From: JANNOG01 sp050329415
GTDB lineage: Bacteria; Actinomycetota; Actinomycetes; Actinomycetales; JBBAYJ01
Assembly (NCBI GenBank): GCA_050329415.1
Contig: JBHJOS010000058.1
Span: 1-43,911 of the forward strand
Reading direction: 5' to 3'
DNA length: 43,911 nucleotides
Made by a program: the position numbers and the translations under genes. The stretch's first letter is position 1. Each line of letters begins with the position of its first letter. Below are positions 36,638-43,911 of this stretch, one piece after another. Below the pieces are notes generated by a model. It searched no databases. It was not told the DNA's origin and saw only the letters and a program-made list of their open reading frames with translations.

Positions 36638-39123
36638 GGGATGCCGCCGCCGTGACTTCGCGCCCGAAGTCCGCCCGACGGGCGGCGCCCGCGGTGCCCG
36701 CGCCGCGGGCGCCCGCATCGGTCACGTCCACGCCCGCGACGCCGGGGGGTCCCCGTCTCGCCGGGGGCACCCGTCTCGCCGGGGACGCCGGCTCGCCCCG
36801 CGGCCCGGTCCGGCGGGTCCCCTGGACCGTTGCGGTCGGGGCCGGGGCCCCCGGACTGGCGGCCGTGGCGGCCGGGCTGGGCGGCGAGCTGGTGGGGGCG
36901 CTCGCCTGCCTTGCGCTGGCGCTGGCCGTCCTGGGATGGGACGCCCGGGCCCGGGCCGTGGAAGGCCGGGTCGTCCGCGCGCTGGCTGCGGCGACGGCCC
37001 CGCGCCTGCGCCGCGCCGGGGACGGGGCCGGGGACGGGGCCGGGACCGGCGAGCCGGTGCCGGCCGGTGACCTCGCGGCTGGGGACGCGGTCCACGTCAC
37101 GTCGGGGGACGTGGTGCCGGCCGAGGCCCGGGTCCTGGCGGGCGACGGCCTGTTGGTCGACGGTGCGGGCATGGTGGGTGACGCCCCGGCGCCGCGCCGC
37201 GCCGCGCCGGGGGACCAGCTGCGGGAAGGGGCCGTCGTCCTCGGGGGCACCGCCACGTTGCAGCTCACGGCCGGTCCGGGCGGCGACCCGCCGCGCCCGA
37301 GGGCTCCCTGGCGTCGACCGGAACTGGGCCGTCCCGCGGCGGTTGCGGTGGTCCTCGTGGTCCTCGCGCTCGCCGCGGCCGTCGCGGCCGTCGGCGGGGG
37401 TGTCACCGGCGGACCCACCGCGGCGGGCGCCGTGGCCGCCGTGCTCGCGGCGTTGGCGGCACCGGCGGTCGCCGCCCGAGCCGTGGCCCGGGCCCGGGCC
37501 ACGGCGGCCGCCGACCTGCTGGCCGCGGGGACGGCCCTGCGCGCCCCGGACGTCCTGGACCGGCTGGCCGCGGTGGACCTGCTGGCCGTCGGGACCCCGG
37601 GCTCGCTCGCCACGGACCGGGAGTCCGTGGTCCAGGTGTGGACGGCCGCGGGGCCGGTCACGGACCTGGCCCGGGCAGCCGTCGTCGGGACGGCCGGCCT
37701 GACGGAGCCGACCGAGCGGGGTCTCGTGGACTGGGCCGTCGCCATGGGCGTCGACGTCCAGGCCGTGCGGGCCGGTGCCCCTCAGGTCGCCGAGGTCCCC
37801 TACGACGCGGGCCGGGGACGGGTCACCACCGCCCACGCCGACCCGGCCGGGGTGCTCGTCGTCTGCAAGGGGGCACCCGACGTGGTGTGGCCGTTGCTGG
37901 TCACGTCCACCGACGGCAAGTCGGCCGGCGCTGCGGCGGCCCGCCCCGTCGTCGACCGCTGGACCCGGGAGGGGCTGCGGGTGGTGGCCGTCGCGACCAC
38001 CCGCCGAACCGTCGCCGGCAACGCGGCAGGGCGAATGGAGTCCGGTCTGCGCCTGCTGGGCCTCGTCGGGCTGTCGGGTCGGCCGCGCGCCGGTGCCGCC
38101 GAGGCGGTGAGCGCCCTTCGTGCCGTGGGTGTCGACATCGCCCTGCTCACCCCCGACCATGAGATCATCGCGCTCTCCCGGGCCCGCGAGGCCGGGATCG
38201 CCGCCGCCCGCCGGGGGGCCGGCCTGGTGACGGGCGAGGCGCTGCGAACCGGGCGCTGGGCGGACGACCTGCGGGTGCTCGCCCGCGTGGTCCCGGAGCA
38301 GCACCGTGACGCGGTCTCCCGCTGGCGGTCCGCCGGGCACACGGTCGCCCTCACGGCCTCGGACGTCGCACAGATCCCCGCGGTCCGGCTCGCCGACGTC
38401 GGTGTTGCTCTCGGCGCCACCGACGAGGCCCTCGCGGCAGCCGCGGACGTTCGGGTCGGTGAGCGGGGCCAGGTCGGACTGGCTCCGCTCGCTGCCGCCG
38501 TCGGTGCGGCCCGGCGGGTCCGGGTCACCACCCGGCTGCTGCTCGGGCTGGCGGGAGCCGTCCTGGTCGCCGTCTGCCCGGTCGTGGCGGTCGGCGCGGT
38601 GGCCGGACAGCCCTGGCTGACGCCGACGCAGGGCGTCGTGGCCGTGCTCGCCGCCCTCGTCCCCGCGCTGGCCCGGTCCCGGCGGGCGGGTCCGGCGGAC
38701 CTGCCCCCCGGAGGGCAGCTTCCCTCGGGGCGACTCGTCGACGTGTGGTGGGCGCTGAAGGTGTTGGCCTGGGGCATGGGCACCGGGCTCGCCGCCGTGC
38801 TCGCGGGCGCCGTCGCGGTGGCTGCCGGAGCACCGGCCGCCACCGTCGCCGGACCGGTGGCCGCCGGCGCGCTCGCCTCGGTCGCCGCGGCCGGCGCCGG
38901 CCGGGTGTCGGCTCCCGCCCGCGGCACGGTAACGACCGTCACGCAGGTGGCAACGTGGGTCGTCCCGGTGGCGACCGGGATCGTGGCCGCCCTGGCGGCG
39001 CTGGTCGCAGGTCAGACGGTGGGGGCGGGCGGGCCGGACACGGCGCTGCCGCCGGCTGCCGTCGCCGGGTTGCTCGCCGTCGTGGTGGCGACCGCGATCG
39101 GTCGGGTACGCCCTCCGGTCTGA
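36634..39123 (+). CDS. Pseudo-P-type ATPase (P2-like fold, catalytic motifs lost)
   Basis: 829 residues; about ten hydrophobic helices arranged as in P2-type cation ATPases (two before the actuator, two before the P domain, the rest at the C-terminus). The signature regions align without gaps but are altered: DKTGTLT is GTPGSLA (Gly320-Ala326, so the phosphorylated Asp is Gly), TGES is VGDA (181-184), MLTGD is LLTPD (T506-D508) and TGDGVNDAPAL is TASDVAQIPAV (574-584). The nucleotide-domain KGAP (412-415) survives. The gene is long, open and high-GC like its neighbours, so it is not a fresh pseudogene. It cannot be a normal pump; a regulatory or scaffold role linked to glgP is inference. An alternative start is GTG 36652. 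Confidence 0.85.
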   Translation: MRDAAAVTSRPKSARRAAPAVPAPRAPASVTSTPATPGGPRLAGGTRLAGDAGSPRGPVRRVPWTVAVGAGAPGLAAVAAGLGGELVGALACLALALAVLGWDARARAVEGRVVRALAAATAPRLRRAGDGAGDGAGTGEPVPAGDLAAGDAVHVTSGDVVPAEARVLAGDGLLVDGAGMVGDAPAPRRAAPGDQLREGAVVLGGTATLQLTAGPGGDPPRPRAPWRRPELGRPAAVAVVLVVLALAAAVAAVGGGVTGGPTAAGAVAAVLAALAAPAVAARAVARARATAAADLLAAGTALRAPDVLDRLAAVDLLAVGTPGSLATDRESVVQVWTAAGPVTDLARAAVVGTAGLTEPTERGLVDWAVAMGVDVQAVRAGAPQVAEVPYDAGRGRVTTAHADPAGVLVVCKGAPDVVWPLLVTSTDGKSAGAAAARPVVDRWTREGLRVVAVATTRRTVAGNAAGRMESGLRLLGLVGLSGRPRAGAAEAVSALRAVGVDIALLTPDHEIIALSRAREAGIAAARRGAGLVTGEALRTGRWADDLRVLARVVPEQHRDAVSRWRSAGHTVALTASDVAQIPAVRLADVGVALGATDEALAAAADVRVGERGQVGLAPLAAAVGAARRVRVTTRLLLGLAGAVLVAVCPVVAVGAVAGQPWLTPTQGVVAVLAALVPALARSRRAGPADLPPGGQLPSGRLVDVWWALKVLAWGMGTGLAAVLAGAVAVAAGAPAATVAGPVAAGALASVAAAGAGRVSAPARGTVTTVTQVATWVVPVATGIVAALAALVAGQTVGAGGPDTALPPAAVAGLLAVVVATAIGRVRPPV

Positions 39124-39178
39124 CCGTCGAAACAGACTCCGAGTCGGGTCCCGCCGGGCAGCGGACGCGCGGCGCCGG

Positions 39179-41416
39179 TCAGTCGAGCTCGGCGTCGAGC
39201 AGGGTCACGGTCTTGCCCTGGGCGACGAGGCGGTCTCCGGGACGGAGATCACTGGGGCCGGCGCCGACCGTTGCCGCGGGGCCGGCCGGCCAGCCGGGGC
39301 GCGGCATCGCCGAGGTCCACAGCATCCGGTAGCGGGCGGCCCACGGCCGTTCGGGAACGAGCACCTCGCGGTCGTGGGCACCGCCGTTGACCACGACGAG
39401 CAGCGACGGTCGTCGGGGCCCCGACGCCTCGGAAGCACCCGACTCGGCGGAGTGCAGGTACATGAGCAGGGTTCGGCGATGCGGGTCGAACCACTCGCGG
39501 TCGGTCATCTCGTCGCCGTCGCCTGTGAACCAGGCGAGGTCCTTGGCGCCCCCCGGGTGCACGTCCTGGCCGGTGAAGAGGCGGCGGCGGCGCAGGGCGG
39601 GATGCGTGGCGCGCAGCTTGAGCAGGAACCGCGCGGTGTCCAGCAGGTCCTGCTGCCAGGGCGTCAGGCGCCAGTCCAGCCAGGTGAGCTCGGAGTCGTG
39701 GCAGTAGGCATTGTTGTTCCCCTGCTGCGTGCGCCCCGTCTCGTCCCCGGCCAGCAGCATCGGCACCCCGGTCGACACCGCCCAGGTCCCGAGCAGAGCC
39801 CGCAGCGTGGCGCGGCGCGCCGCCAGCACACCCGGGTCGTCCGTGGGTCCCTCGTGGCCGTGGTTGTCCGACAGGTCGTGGGAGTGCCCGTCCCGGTTGC
39901 CCTCGCCGTTGGCCTCGTTGTGCTTGGTGTCGTAGGACACCAGGTCCGCCAGCGTGAAGCCGTCGTGGGAGGCCACGTAGTTCACCGACGCCAGGGGCCC
40001 GCGCTCGTCGCCGAACAGGTCCCCCGAACCCGCCAGCCGGGTCGCCAGGTCGCGCACCCCGGGCCCCGGGTGCCCGGCCCGGTCGGCCTTCGCCCCGGCC
40101 AGCCAGAAGTCGCGGATCCCGTCCCGGTAGCGGTCGTTCCACTCCGCGAGCGGGATCGGGAACCGGCCGGTGCACCACCCTCCGGGGCCGACGTCCCACG
40201 GCTCGGCGATCAGCTTGACCCCGCGCAGGACGGGATCGGTGCGCAGGGCGACCAGCAGCGGGTGGTCGGGGTCGAACTCACCGTCGCGCCGACGGCCGAG
40301 GGTCGTCATGAGGTCGAACCGGAACCCGTCGACGCGCATCTCCGTGACCCAGTAGCGCAGCGAGTCCAGCGTCGCCCGGACCACCTCCGGATGGCCGAAG
40401 TCCAGGCTGTTCCCGGTCCCGGTGGTGTCGACGTACCCGGGACCGACCGTCCGGTAGTACGAGGCGTTGTCCAGCCCGCGCCACGACAGGGTCGGGCCGC
40501 CCTCACCGCCCTCGCAGGTGTGGTTGTGGACCACGTCGAGCAGGACCTCGAGGCCGGCCGCGTGCAGCCGCTTGACCATGGTCTTGAACTCGGCCACCTC
40601 GGCACCGGGCGGTTCGCCGCGGCGCGCGGCCGCGCTGTACCGGGGGTCCGGGGCGAAGAACCCGAGGGTGTTGTACCCCCAGTAGTTGGTCAGCCCGAGG
40701 GACGCCAGGCGGGGCTCGGGCAGGCAGGCGTGCACCGGCAGCAGCTCCACCGCCGTCACGCCCAGCCGGAGCAGGTGCGCGAGCACGGCGGGATGGCCCA
40801 GGGCCTGGTACGTCCCCCGGATCTCGGGGGGGACCCCGGGGTGGCGCATGGTGAGCCCCTTGACGTGCGCCTCGTAGACGACGGTGTCCTCCCACGGGAC
40901 GCGGGGCGGGGTGTCCGCCCCCCACGGGTAGGCGTCGTCCACGACCACCCCCCAGGCCGCCACCGGCGCGGAGTCCGACCGGCTCATGACCCCGGGGTCG
41001 CCCCCGAGGCCGTCGTCCACCGCGTGACCGAAGAGCGCCGGTGACAGCGTGGGCGGGACCAATGCCCGGGCGTAGGGGTCGAGCAGGACCTTGTGGGGGT
41101 TGTGGCGGTGGCCGGCCCCGGGGTGCCAGGGGCCGTGGACACGCAGCCCGTAGCGGTCGCCGACGCGAACCCCCGGAAGGTGACCGTGCCAGATCCCGTG
41201 GACCCGGTGGGTCAGCGGGGTCCGCCGCTCGGCCCCGTCCGGGCCCGGCAGGCAGACCTCGACCCCGGTGGCGTGTGCGGCGAACACCGCGACGTCGATG
41301 CCGTCCCCCGCGAGCCGGACCCCCAACCGGTAGGGGTCGGCCGCCGGGGAGGGGCGCGCCGGGGCCCGGTCGACCGCCGGGCCCCCGCCGGGGGATGGGT
41401 GGGGGTCGGAACGCAC
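39179..41416 (-). CDS. glgX: Glycogen debranching enzyme GlgX
   Basis: GH13_11 isoamylase-type enzyme that removes alpha-1,6 branches from limit dextrins. It has 745 residues from the GTG at 41416. The N-terminal CBM48 domain starts YRLGVRLAGDGIDVAVFAAH. The barrel has VVHNHTCEGGEGGPTLS, nucleophile Asp368 in VDGFRFDLMTTLG, acid/base Glu in KLIAEPWDVGPGGW, and NYVASHDGFTLADLVSY. Length and motifs are normal. It is convergent with the pseudo-ATPase gene and divergent from the methyltransferase. Confidence 0.97.
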   Translation of the reverse strand: MRSDPHPSPGGGPAVDRAPARPSPAADPYRLGVRLAGDGIDVAVFAAHATGVEVCLPGPDGAERRTPLTHRVHGIWHGHLPGVRVGDRYGLRVHGPWHPGAGHRHNPHKVLLDPYARALVPPTLSPALFGHAVDDGLGGDPGVMSRSDSAPVAAWGVVVDDAYPWGADTPPRVPWEDTVVYEAHVKGLTMRHPGVPPEIRGTYQALGHPAVLAHLLRLGVTAVELLPVHACLPEPRLASLGLTNYWGYNTLGFFAPDPRYSAAARRGEPPGAEVAEFKTMVKRLHAAGLEVLLDVVHNHTCEGGEGGPTLSWRGLDNASYYRTVGPGYVDTTGTGNSLDFGHPEVVRATLDSLRYWVTEMRVDGFRFDLMTTLGRRRDGEFDPDHPLLVALRTDPVLRGVKLIAEPWDVGPGGWCTGRFPIPLAEWNDRYRDGIRDFWLAGAKADRAGHPGPGVRDLATRLAGSGDLFGDERGPLASVNYVASHDGFTLADLVSYDTKHNEANGEGNRDGHSHDLSDNHGHEGPTDDPGVLAARRATLRALLGTWAVSTGVPMLLAGDETGRTQQGNNNAYCHDSELTWLDWRLTPWQQDLLDTARFLLKLRATHPALRRRRLFTGQDVHPGGAKDLAWFTGDGDEMTDREWFDPHRRTLLMYLHSAESGASEASGPRRPSLLVVVNGGAHDREVLVPERPWAARYRMLWTSAMPRPGWPAGPAATVGAGPSDLRPGDRLVAQGKTVTLLDAELD

Positions 41417-41422
41417 CGGCGC

Positions 41423-41454
41423 AGTCTGCCCGGTGCGCTGCGCGGTGGCAGACT
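41423..41454. promoter_or_regulatory. 8-bp inverted repeat in the glgX/methyltransferase divergent promoter
   Basis: AGTCTGCC (41423-41430) and GGCAGACT (41447-41454) are inverted copies separated by 16 nt. Each places CAGACT 6-7 nt before the GTG start of the gene it faces, so they may be the two -10 boxes or an operator covering both. Confidence 0.45.
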
Positions 41455-41461
41455 CCCCACC

Positions 41462-42436
41462 GTGGACGGCGTGGACCGGGGCGAGGACGTGGTCGGGGAC
41501 CCGGTGGCGGCGGCGTTCGAGGATCCCCGGCTGGCCCAGGTGGTGTACCACGACTGGGAATCCACCACCTACGACGACAAGTGGTCGATCTCGTTCGACG
41601 ACCGCTGCATCTCCTTCGCCGCCGACCGGTTCGCCGCTGCCCTCGGCCCGGCCCGTGCCGCCGCCTCCCGCCCGTTCGGACGGGCGCTGGAGATCGGCGC
41701 GGGCACCGGGTTCTTCTCCCTCAACCTCCGCCAGGCGGGCTGGCTGGACACGGTGGTCCTCACCGACGTGTCGTCCGGAATGGTCGAGACCGCGCTGGAC
41801 CATGCGCGCCGGCTCGGGTTCGACGTCCCCGGCGCCGTCGACGGCCGGGTCGCCGGGATCGAGGAGCTGCCGTTCGAGGACGGTTCGTTCGACCTCGTCC
41901 TCGGGCACGCGGTGCTGCACCACGTCGTCGACGTCGAGGCCGGCCTGCGGGAGTGCCTGCGGGTGCTGCGCCCCGGCGGTCGGGTGCTGTTCGCCGGGGA
42001 GCCGAGCCGGATCGGTGACGCCTACGCCCGCCGACTCGGGCGCTGGACCTGGGCCGCCACCACCCGGATCACCCACCTGCCGCGGCTGCGCGAGCGCTGG
42101 GCCAGACCTCGGGAGCAACTCGACGAGTCCTCCCGGGCCGCCGCCCTCGAGGCTGTCGTCGACCTCCACACCTTCGCTCCGGGGGAGCTGGCCCGGACGG
42201 CGCTGCGAGCCGGCGCGGTCGACGTGACGACCGGCGGCGAGGAGCTGCTCGCCGCCGTCATCGGGTGGCCGGTCCGGACCTTCGAGGCGGCTGTCAACCC
42301 GGACCGGCTCGGCTGGTCGTGGGCCACCCGGGCCTACCGGACCTGGCAGCGGGCCTCCGCGGTCGACCGGGTGCTCAACCGGGTGCTGCCGGACGATCTC
42401 TTCTACAACGTGTCGGTCACCGGGATCCGCCCCTGA
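41462..42436 (+). CDS. Class I SAM-dependent methyltransferase
   Basis: 324 residues from GTG 41462. The SAM-binding motifs are ALEIGAGTGFFSLNL (motif I, near 80), VVLTDVSSGMVE (acidic motif II), LPFEDGSFDLVLGHAVLHHV (motif IV) and CLRVLRPGGRVLFAGEP (motif V). A C-terminal helical extension of about 110 residues follows. The N-terminal segment WESTTYDDKWSISFDDRC is distinctive for a conserved actinobacterial group. Substrate unknown; the coupled acyltransferase suggests a glycan or lipid. Confidence 0.9.
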   Translation: MDGVDRGEDVVGDPVAAAFEDPRLAQVVYHDWESTTYDDKWSISFDDRCISFAADRFAAALGPARAAASRPFGRALEIGAGTGFFSLNLRQAGWLDTVVLTDVSSGMVETALDHARRLGFDVPGAVDGRVAGIEELPFEDGSFDLVLGHAVLHHVVDVEAGLRECLRVLRPGGRVLFAGEPSRIGDAYARRLGRWTWAATTRITHLPRLRERWARPREQLDESSRAAALEAVVDLHTFAPGELARTALRAGAVDVTTGGEELLAAVIGWPVRTFEAAVNPDRLGWSWATRAYRTWQRASAVDRVLNRVLPDDLFYNVSVTGIRP

Positions 42437-43185
42437 CCCCGCTGCTGCGGGCGTGGGCGCACCGGCTCCGCCACGGCCGCCACCCCGACCAGTACCGGCA
42501 CGTCAGCCGAGAGGCGCTGGTGTGGGTGTGGCGGCACCGCGCCTTCGGGCCCGGGTACCTCGTCCGCTACTGGCGACTGCTCCTGCTGCGGCTGCGTCAC
42601 CCCGACGTCGTGACCCGGGGCCTGGTGCTGTTGGGCCGCGGCGTCGTCGTCGAGACCGTGCCGGGACGCGGCGTGCTGGACCTGGGGGCCTTCGTCCACG
42701 TCGGCGACCGGTGCGCGCTGCGTGCCCACGAGGGCGTCCTGCGGGTGGGGGACCGAGTGGTGCTGGGCGCCGACGTGCGCCTCACCTGCTGGCTGGACGT
42801 CGAGATCGGCGACGCCACCCTGGTCGCCGACTGGACCTACGTCGCGGACTTCGACCACGTGCACGCCGACCCGTACCGGCCGGTCAAGGACCAGGGACTG
42901 GTCATGACCCCGGTCCGGATCGGCCCCGGGTCGTGGCTGGGGCTGCGGTCCACGGTCCTGCGAGGCTCGGCCCTGGGGGCGGGCACGGTGGTCGCGGCGC
43001 ACGCTGTGGTGCGTGGCCGCCACCCGGACCACGTGGTGCTCGCCGGGACGCCCGCACGGGTCGCCGCGGACCGCCTCGAGCGCTGGGAGAAGGGCGAGGA
43101 GACGCGCCGGGCGTTCGCCGACCTCGCCCGCTGGCACGAGCGCCTCGGCCGGGGCGGGGGTATCGCGGGCGGCCCTCCCGGGTGA
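42433..43185 (+). CDS. Left-handed beta-helix (hexapeptide) acyltransferase
   Basis: 250 residues. After a basic N-terminal region (LRHGRHPDQYRHVSREALVWVWRH) come hexapeptide repeats: FVHVGDRCALRAHEG, VGDRVVLGADVRL, IGPGSWLGLRSTVLRG and ALGAGTVVAAHAVVRG, with a DFDHVHAD loop that carries the likely catalytic His. Orthologues as I remember them begin MTPL; here the matching codon is CTG at 42433 (CTG ACC CCG CTG), overlapping the methyltransferase stop as CTGA. The next in-frame GTG, about 30 codons later, would cut a conserved region. Probably O-acetylation of a glycan. Confidence 0.82.
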   Translation: MTPLLRAWAHRLRHGRHPDQYRHVSREALVWVWRHRAFGPGYLVRYWRLLLLRLRHPDVVTRGLVLLGRGVVVETVPGRGVLDLGAFVHVGDRCALRAHEGVLRVGDRVVLGADVRLTCWLDVEIGDATLVADWTYVADFDHVHADPYRPVKDQGLVMTPVRIGPGSWLGLRSTVLRGSALGAGTVVAAHAVVRGRHPDHVVLAGTPARVAADRLERWEKGEETRRAFADLARWHERLGRGGGIAGGPPG

Positions 43186-43195
43186 CCATGGGGTC

Positions 43196-43825
43196 GTGAC
43201 GACGACCTGGCCACCGTCCGCCGGCGGGTCGGCCCGGCCACGGCCGGGCCCGGTCCGCGGCGGGCCGGTCGGCCGACCGACGAGGTGGCCGGTCGGTGCA
43301 TCGGTCGGCGTCCCGGTGGCCGTGGCTCCCGAGCCGCCGGTCGAGGTCACGGCCGAGGACGACGCCCGCCCGGCGGCCCGGACGTGGCTGCGACTGTCTC
43401 TGCTCGCCGTATTCCCCGGCCTCAACCCGCTCTGGTGGGTGGCCGTGGGCCCCGCCCTCGTCGCCCGGGCCCGGGCCCGCCGTCGGCCCTTCAGCGCGGA
43501 GGGCGGGATCCGGCTGGCCCGTCGCGCGCTCCTCGCGGGCCAGGCGGTGTCCGCTGCGGTCGCGGTGGCGCTGTCGGTCCGGCTCGTCGTGGCCTCCGGT
43601 GCCCCCGCCGCGCTGTGGGCGGCCGGCCCGGTGGGAGCCCCGGCCGTCCTCCACGCTCTGCTGGTCGCCACCGCGACGGCAGCGCTGGTCACCCTCACCG
43701 CCGCGGTGATCCCCCCGGGCCTGCGCACCGGCGACCGCCGGGTGGCGTACGCCCTCGTCGCCCTGACAGCCCTCACCTGGGCGCCCCCCCTCACCGCGGT
43801 GACCCTCCTCACCTCCCTCCCCTGA
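43196..43825 (+). CDS. Small multi-pass membrane protein
   Basis: 209 residues from GTG 43196, 10 nt after the acyltransferase stop. The first ~60 residues are Pro/Gly/Arg-rich and presumably cytoplasmic. Four hydrophobic segments follow: LSLLAVFPGLNPLWWVAVG, AGQAVSAAVAVALSVRLVV, VLHALLVATATAALVTLTA and VALTALTWAPPLTAVTLL. No domain recognised and no catalytic motif. The first segment with its FPGLNPLWWVA phrase is the part worth searching. Confidence 0.7.
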   Translation: MTTTWPPSAGGSARPRPGPVRGGPVGRPTRWPVGASVGVPVAVAPEPPVEVTAEDDARPAARTWLRLSLLAVFPGLNPLWWVAVGPALVARARARRRPFSAEGGIRLARRALLAGQAVSAAVAVALSVRLVVASGAPAALWAAGPVGAPAVLHALLVATATAALVTLTAAVIPPGLRTGDRRVAYALVALTALTWAPPLTAVTLLTSLP

Positions 43826-43911
43826 CCCCCACCCCCTATAACCCAAACCCGCCGATCGCGCAAACGATGGATATGTCTTTTGATCTCGGGCTACATGCGT
43901 TTGCCATGCCT
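43826..43911. other. AT-rich tail at the window end
   Basis: After a CCCCCACCCCC run the sequence turns abruptly AT-rich. GCAAACG (about 43859-43865) and CGTTTGC (about 43898-43904) form a 7-bp inverted repeat. It could be the regulatory region of a gene beyond the window, or a boundary of a transferred segment. There is no gene in it. Confidence 0.4.

Overview
The window is a gap-dense, very GC-rich stretch of an actinobacterial chromosome. The evidence is the near-exclusive use of G or C at third codon positions, many GTG starts, and an actinobacterial gene set: EndoMS/NucS, DUF2550 after the ATP synthase operon, a DivIVA-like coiled-coil protein, the GlgE/maltokinase pathway, and a CnoX-like thioredoxin-TPR protein. 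A Geodermatophilaceae-like or related lineage is my best guess, but no marker here fixes the family. I see no rRNA, tRNA, CRISPR array or insertion sequence.

Layout. 1-2.7 kb: end of the F1Fo ATP synthase operon (atpG, atpD and an unusually short atpC), followed by DUF2550. 3.3-8.1 kb: cobalamin adenosyltransferase, an MMPL exporter with a divergent TetR regulator and a palindromic operator candidate, a small membrane protein, and nucS. 8.1-8.4 kb: non-coding segment with a 19-bp tandem array and a long hairpin. 8.4-13 kb: small zinc-ribbon-like protein, AI-2E family membrane protein, DivIVA-like protein, methylmalonyl-CoA epimerase and a MeaB-like GTPase (propionate/B12 branch, with the adenosyltransferase upstream). 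13-18 kb: secreted beta-propeller protein, an odd two-part membrane/lipoprotein-like protein, and thioredoxin-TPR. 18-22.8 kb: glgB and a two-component system. 22.8-24.6 kb: a decayed AAA ATPase/DUF4143 gene and two small exported proteins.

24.8-30.2 kb is an accessory five-gene operon on the minus strand: metallo-beta-lactamase-fold protein, a fusion of a zincin-like (HEWGH) domain to a nitroreductase domain, a FchA/FTCD-type cyclohydrolase, a FolD whose cyclohydrolase lysine is replaced by isoleucine, and an amidase. The FolD/FchA pair looks like a split C1-folate module dedicated to an unknown pathway. This is my best candidate for an undescribed system.

30.3-41.4 kb is an alpha-glucan cluster: maltokinase and glgE (minus strand, without treS between them), glycogen phosphorylase (plus strand), and glgX (minus strand). 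Translationally coupled to the phosphorylase is an 829-residue protein with the fold of a P2-type ATPase but with every catalytic motif I could align altered (pseudo-P-type ATPase). With glgB at 18-20.5 kb, the window covers maltose phosphorylation, maltosyl transfer, branching, debranching and phosphorolysis. The end holds a SAM methyltransferase, a hexapeptide acyltransferase probably starting at CTG, a small membrane protein, and an AT-rich tail.

A cross-cutting signal: at least seven genes have a TANNNT box 6-9 nt upstream of their start codon with no ribosome binding site, the arrangement expected for leaderless transcripts.
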